A DNA stretch of 64,000 nucleotides, from contig CM043959.1 in assembly GCA_014529385.2 (NCBI GenBank), forward strand, positions 12,524,809 through 12,588,808. The letters run 5' to 3'. Position 1 is the stretch's first letter, and the number at the start of each line of letters is the position of its first letter. Both the position numbers and the translations under genes were made by a program. This stretch comes from Adiantum capillus-veneris. Its lineage: Eukaryota; Streptophyta; Polypodiopsida; Polypodiales; Pteridaceae. The notes under the pieces are model-generated. The model worked only from the letters and a program-made list of their open reading frames with translations. It did no database searches and was not told the origin of the DNA. Of this stretch, positions 59,921 through 64,000 are shown one piece after another.

Positions 59921-61002
59921 TCAGATCGAGGCTCGGGGTAGCATTTGCAGGTAGCAGAGTCACCTTCTCAGATTGCAGTGAGATTCGGCAGGCGAAGACA
60001 CGGCCCCAAATCTTGTGGGAGGGACCAAAGGGCTTGGTGTTCTCAGAATTTCATTATGAGGTCATCTCGGCCACCGTTCGGCTTCGACAAAGTTCTGCGC
60101 AGGCCATTTTCGACTACGTGGTCTCAGCGGGTGCAGATCCGACTCTACAAATTTGGGGTTTCGGCCTATGACTGCAGGTGCTGAGGATATCGGCACTCCC
60201 AGAGTGTTGATTTATGGCTGTCTACACATCGAAGGATGGCTCACAGTTCTTGGAGGCGTGTCACATACGACACGGGCGCATCTACACACAGGCTGTAAGC
60301 AACATCCACTAGTTCATCAGGTAGCTTGTGTTTGCTGCTTGATATTCCAGATTTCATCCTGACATTGCAGGTACTTCCACATGGGATGTATTGTCAGAGA
60401 TGATGTATGTCTGTTGAGGGTTTGGTGGCTGTGAGTCACGTAGCAAACAACCGCCGCAACAGTTACAACATATAGTGGGAAATTTGTGGATGTATGATTT
60501 TGTGGGAAGTCTATGTATTGTCAGATTTACTGCAGCCTTTGTTGAGGGTCGACTGAGGTTTTATTGAGCTGGGGGATTCTCGAATGTTGAGATCCTTTTG
60601 GTGATACAGGTCTTGGAGCGATCCCTCGAGCACCCTTAGATAGGCAGCTAGGATGTATTGACTGTGAGTTAGACAGTTGGGATTGCATCTTTGCTTTACT
60701 GCCGTTGAGGCATTGTCGTAGTCTATGCTTACAGGATAGTGACAGGATAGTGAGAGACAATACAGGTACAGGACACGTTTACCCGCAGCTTACAGTGTCA
60801 GAGAGACAGTGTTTTTTGAGCTGTTTTTGGTCTGTTTTTGAGTACACCAGAGCCATTTTACAAAGGAGACTCTACCGAAATTTCTGCAGAATCTGAAGCT
60901 TTCTTGGTTCATTTGACAAGTTGATATTGGTTCAGAGGTCAGTTTACAAGGGAAACTCTATCGAATTTTTTCCAGGAAAGTAAACTACTGTGAAGCGTAG
61001 CT
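59921..61002 (+). other. copia 2 leader
   Basis: About 1.1 kb between primer site and gag ATG, unusually long for copia. It contains two related stretches, ACAAAGGAGACTCTACCGAA (near 60859) and ACAAGGGAAACTCTATCGAA (near 60946). Short frames here show no family similarity and probably are not expressed. Confidence 0.6.
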
Positions 61003-61946
61003 ATGGCTGGATCACAGGACACTGCTCTTTACAATATCAAGAAGCTGGATGGAACCAATTTCCCATTGTGGAAGAAGCAGATTTGGCACGTGTTGGTACA
61101 AAAGAAGCAGATAAAACCTATAAAGCTCAAGGGGATAAAACCACAAGATATGGACGAAGATGAATGGAGCGAAATGGATGAATTGGCACTTTCTACCATT
61201 ATGCTGACTTTGGCAGAAAGCGTTTACTTCAATGTAGCAGACGAGATGTCGGCTTATGAAGCATGGACAAAGCTGAGTGATCTTTATGAGAAGCAGAGTG
61301 CAGCTTCACAGGTATACTAGCTTAAGAATCTTGTTGACTTGAAGATGAAAGAAGGGACACCTATGTCCTATCATCTGAATGAATTCAACACCATCTACAG
61401 TCAGTTGTCAGCTCAAGGTGTCAAGTTTGATGAACCTGTTAGAGCTATGTTCCTGTTGATCACATTGCCGGAAAGTTGGGACACTTTTCGCACAGCTTTG
61501 AGTAATTATGCACCTCTAGATGGTTTGAACATAGCAGGTGTAGAAGGAAGTCTTCTTACTGAAGAAACCAACAGAAAGACAATGGACAAAGGCAAAGGAA
61601 CAGCCTTAGTTGTCAGGGGAAGGACCAAAGAAAAGTACAAAGGTGGAAAGAGGAATCAGTCTCGTAGCAAGTCGCGCAGTGCTAAAGTCAAGAGTGACAT
61701 AGAATGCTACCATTGTGGCAAGAAGGGTCACATGAAAAGAGATTGCAGAGAATGGAAAGCAGAAAAAGGCAAAGAGAAAGCTGAAGACTATGGTGAGAAG
61801 AACAAGTCCTCAGTGAAGATTCAAGAAATAAATGTGACAAACACTGTTGCAAAGGATGACAGTCTAGTGTCAGGAGACATCTACTTCTTAAAGAATACAA
61901 TGGACTCAACTCTTCTTACAGCATCTGATGGAAATGCACTGAGTGA
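61003..61946 (+). pseudogene. copia 2 gag with one in-frame stop
   Basis: ATG 61003 (MAGSQDTALYNIKKLDG) opens a Gag with NFPLWKKQIWHVL and YEAWTKLSDLYEKQSAASQV, interrupted by TAG at 61318-61320. The same frame continues with LPESWDTFRTALSNY and a zinc knuckle CYHCGKKGHMKRDC (61704-61745). Past an acidic linker it reaches DWIID at about 61945-61959, the start of the protease active site. Gag forms the virus-like particle that packages element RNA. The TAG would truncate it at 105 residues unless read through. Confidence 0.9.
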
Positions 61947-64000
61947 CTGGATTATAGACTTCATGTGTCTCCAAACAAGGAGTGGTTTACCTCTTATGTG
62001 ACCACTAAAGATCATGTTCGGCTAGGCAATGGGCAGACATGTGAGATCTTAGGTGTTGGAGATGTTCAATTGAAGTTTCAGAATGGCTCTTCTTTCACGT
62101 TGAAGAATGTGAGACATGTTCCCGCAATTACAAAGATCTTGATCAGCACAGGTTTACTTGATGATGCTGGCTACGTCACCACTTTTGGACAAAACATGTG
62201 GAAGATATCCAAGGGTTCAATGACACTAGCACATGGAGTAAAGTCTGGAGGACTTTACATGATTTATGTATCAAATGTCTCTAAAAATGTAATCAATGTA
62301 ACCGAGCAGCCGAACGTTTCTTTGTGGCATAGCCGGTTAGGACATATGTCCAAGAAGGGAATGGAAATCTTGTCTCGTTTTGGTTATTTTCCTAGCTTTT
62401 CATTTAATGATTTTGAATTCTGTGAACATTGTCTGTATGGTAAGCAAACACAGCAGCCACATAAGCATAGAAGCAGTAGAAGAGATACACAGTTGGCACT
62501 TGTTCATAGTGATTTGTGTGGACCTATGCCTAACCTATCTCTAGGGGGAGCTTCTTACTTTATGACATTTATAGATGATTACTCAAGAAAAGTATGGGTT
62601 TACTTTCTCAAGCACAAGGATGAAGCGTTTAGTGTTTTCAAAACGTTTGTGACACTTGTGGAGAATCAGAGTGGCAAGAAGCTTAAATGCTTACGCACTG
62701 ACAATGGTGGAGAGTATGTTTCAAAGGCCTTTCAAGACTTTTGTGAGTCAAAAGGTATAAAACGTGAATTTACTGCTACTTATAATCCTCCTCAAAATGG
62801 TGTTGCTGGGAGGATGAATAGGACCATACAAGAGAAGGTCAGAAGTATGTTGTCTAATGCACAACTGCCAAATGGGTTTTGGGTTGAAGCTGTATCAACA
62901 GTTGTTCATCTTATAAATAGATCTCCTAGCAAGGTTTTGCAGAAGGATTCAGTTCCAGAGATAGTATGGTCAGGCAAAATGCCCTCATACAAGCATCTCA
63001 GAGTCTTTGGCTGTGGGGCATATACTCACGTTCCAAAGGAATTTAGGAACAAACTTGAGCCAAAGAGTAGAAAGTGCATCTTTCTAGGCTATGGTAATTC
63101 TGGTGAGATGGGGTACAGACTTTGGGATCCCAAATCCAGAAAGGTTATCCGCAGCAATGATGTTCACTTTAATGAATCCAAATATCATTCTAAACTAGAG
63201 AGGGTTGAGGAGATTAGAAGAGTTGTCTTCCAAGAAGATGGACCTGCACGTGCAAGACAAAATGTCAGGGCTCAAGAGGAGCAAGGACAGGATAGATTGG
63301 AACCACAGGTTGTGGCTGAGCCTGAGCCACCTATTTTGCATAGATCTGGACGTATCACGCGACCTCCTGATTGGTTTGTTCCATCTATGAACTATGTCAT
63401 GTTGACTGATTGCAATGAGCCTTCATGTTACAAGGAAGCAGTGCGAATGAAGGACTCCGGGAATTGGCAATTGGCCATGCAGTCAGAGATGATACCTCTG
63501 CGTAAAAACCAAACATGGAAGCTTGTTGAATTACCACAGGGTAAAAAGGCTCTACCTTGTAAATGGGTTTACAGGTATAAGATCACCGCTCATGATAGTC
63601 AGCCAAAGTACAAAGCAAGGCTTGTTGCCAAGGGCTTTAAGCAAGAACAAGGCATTGACTTTGATGAATTCTTCTCTCCGGTCATCAAGATGACTACATT
63701 GAGATGCTTTCTTGCATTGGTTGCCATATTAGATTTGGTGTTGCACCAAATGGATGTCAAGACAGCGTTCTTGCATGGTGATTTAGATGTGGAAATTTAC
63801 ATGCAGCAGCCAGAAGGGTTTGTTGAGAAAGGCAACGAAGATTTGGTATGCCAGTTGTTAAAGAGTCTTTATGGCTTAAAACAATCACCGAGGGCATGGT
63901 ACCATAAATTCCACAAGTTTATGATTTCTCAAGGCTACAAACGTAGTGAGTTCGATCACTGTCTATATACAAAGAAGGCTAAGGATGGTAGTTGGCTGAT
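61947..64000 (+). pseudogene. copia 2 protease-integrase-RT frame, open to window end
   Basis: This frame has no stop from 61947 to the last base (about 684 codons). The protease D-S-G core is missing because a small deletion at about 61960-61966 removes it and shifts the frame; the text resumes HVSPNKEWF. Next come the integrase zinc motif HSRLGHMSKKG...CEHCLYGK, catalytic Asp in LVHSDLCGP and in LRTDNGGEY. At the third catalytic position, 35 residues on, NGVAGRMNRT has Gly (GGG, 62808-62810) where NGVAER is usual. Then GFWVEAV, HLRVFGCGAY, the RT start WKLVELPQGKKALPCKWVY, KARLVAKGFKQEQGIDF, QMDVKTAFLHGDL (first RT Asp) and LKSLYGLKQSPRAWY. The Y-V-D-D motif would lie just past 64000. Confidence 0.92.

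Larger units (their letters stand above)
59715..64000 (+). mobile_element. Ty1-copia element 2, runs off the window
   Basis: Plus-oriented: short LTR, exact tRNA-Met primer site, ~1.1-kb leader, gag, protease, integrase and part of reverse transcriptase. Its 3' end and 3' LTR lie beyond 64000, so the target duplication and LTR identity cannot be checked. It is inserted in repeat B of the old family A/B element. It is a different family from copia 1: the LTRs differ in length and sequence. Confidence 0.9.

Noticed and set aside
61688-61909. 73-codon minus-strand frame
   Set aside because: Antisense to the copia 2 gag zinc-knuckle region.

Overview
This looks like nuclear DNA from a land plant with a large, AT-rich, repeat-choked genome. 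Supporting signs are two families of Ty1-copia elements primed by initiator tRNA-Met, canonical GT-AG introns, very long CT/GA and TA microsatellites, and no dense gene packing. Several broken genes read like gene families I associate with lycophytes, ferns and bryophytes, so a non-seed plant is my best guess; that placement is inference only. No tRNA, rRNA, CRISPR or operon-like feature was seen. Almost every coding sequence carries stops or frameshifts.

Layout. 0-8.2 kb: microsatellites, dispersed repeats, a broken LTR-element gag, foldback (MITE-like) sequences. 8.3-11.5 kb (+): decayed multi-exon gene ending in a SWIM-type zinc finger. 12-19.4 kb: remnants of LTR elements and an unidentified decayed minus-strand coding sequence. 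19.8-26.65 kb (+): a SET-domain gene whose exon is split by a 4.24-kb insertion with long imperfect terminal inverted repeats and a 9-bp target duplication; removing it and one duplicate restores the frame. 27-29.5 kb: degenerate ~62-bp minisatellite. 29.8-32.3 kb (+): two decayed FCP1/NIF-type (CTD-phosphatase-like) genes. 33.8-37.1 kb: array remnants and LTR-element fragments. 37.9-40.1 kb (+): a RING-like exon followed by a third FCP1-like gene. 40.2-41.5 kb: ~165-bp tandem array. 45.8-41.7 kb (-): a decayed transposase-like gene whose 1.6-kb intron is filled with a ~240-bp tandem array. 46.3-49.4 kb: 3-kb array built on a 20-bp perfect palindrome. 49.5-51.3 kb (-): LTR, primer site and leader of a decayed LTR element. 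51.3-52.5 kb (+): unidentified gene X, convergent with 55.5-52.7 kb (-) gene Y, a long decayed coding sequence of another uncharacterised type.

55.7-64 kb is a nest. An old minus-oriented LTR element was hit by a copia element (56110-59218, minus, 5-bp duplication GGGCT), which later lost its pol 3' half and part of its 3' LTR. A second copia (59715 onward, plus) lies in the same old element and runs off the window; its pol frame is open to the last base, but it has a gag stop, a deletion in the protease active site and a lost integrase glutamate. An uninterrupted relative of the old element at 34.4 kb serves as an empty-site comparison.

The genes do not form a pathway. The most interesting themes are the run of chromatin/transcription-type domains (SET, three FCP1-like, RING-like) beside two transposase-like genes, the convergent gene pairs, and hairpin-cored minisatellites occupying introns and intergenic gaps between them.
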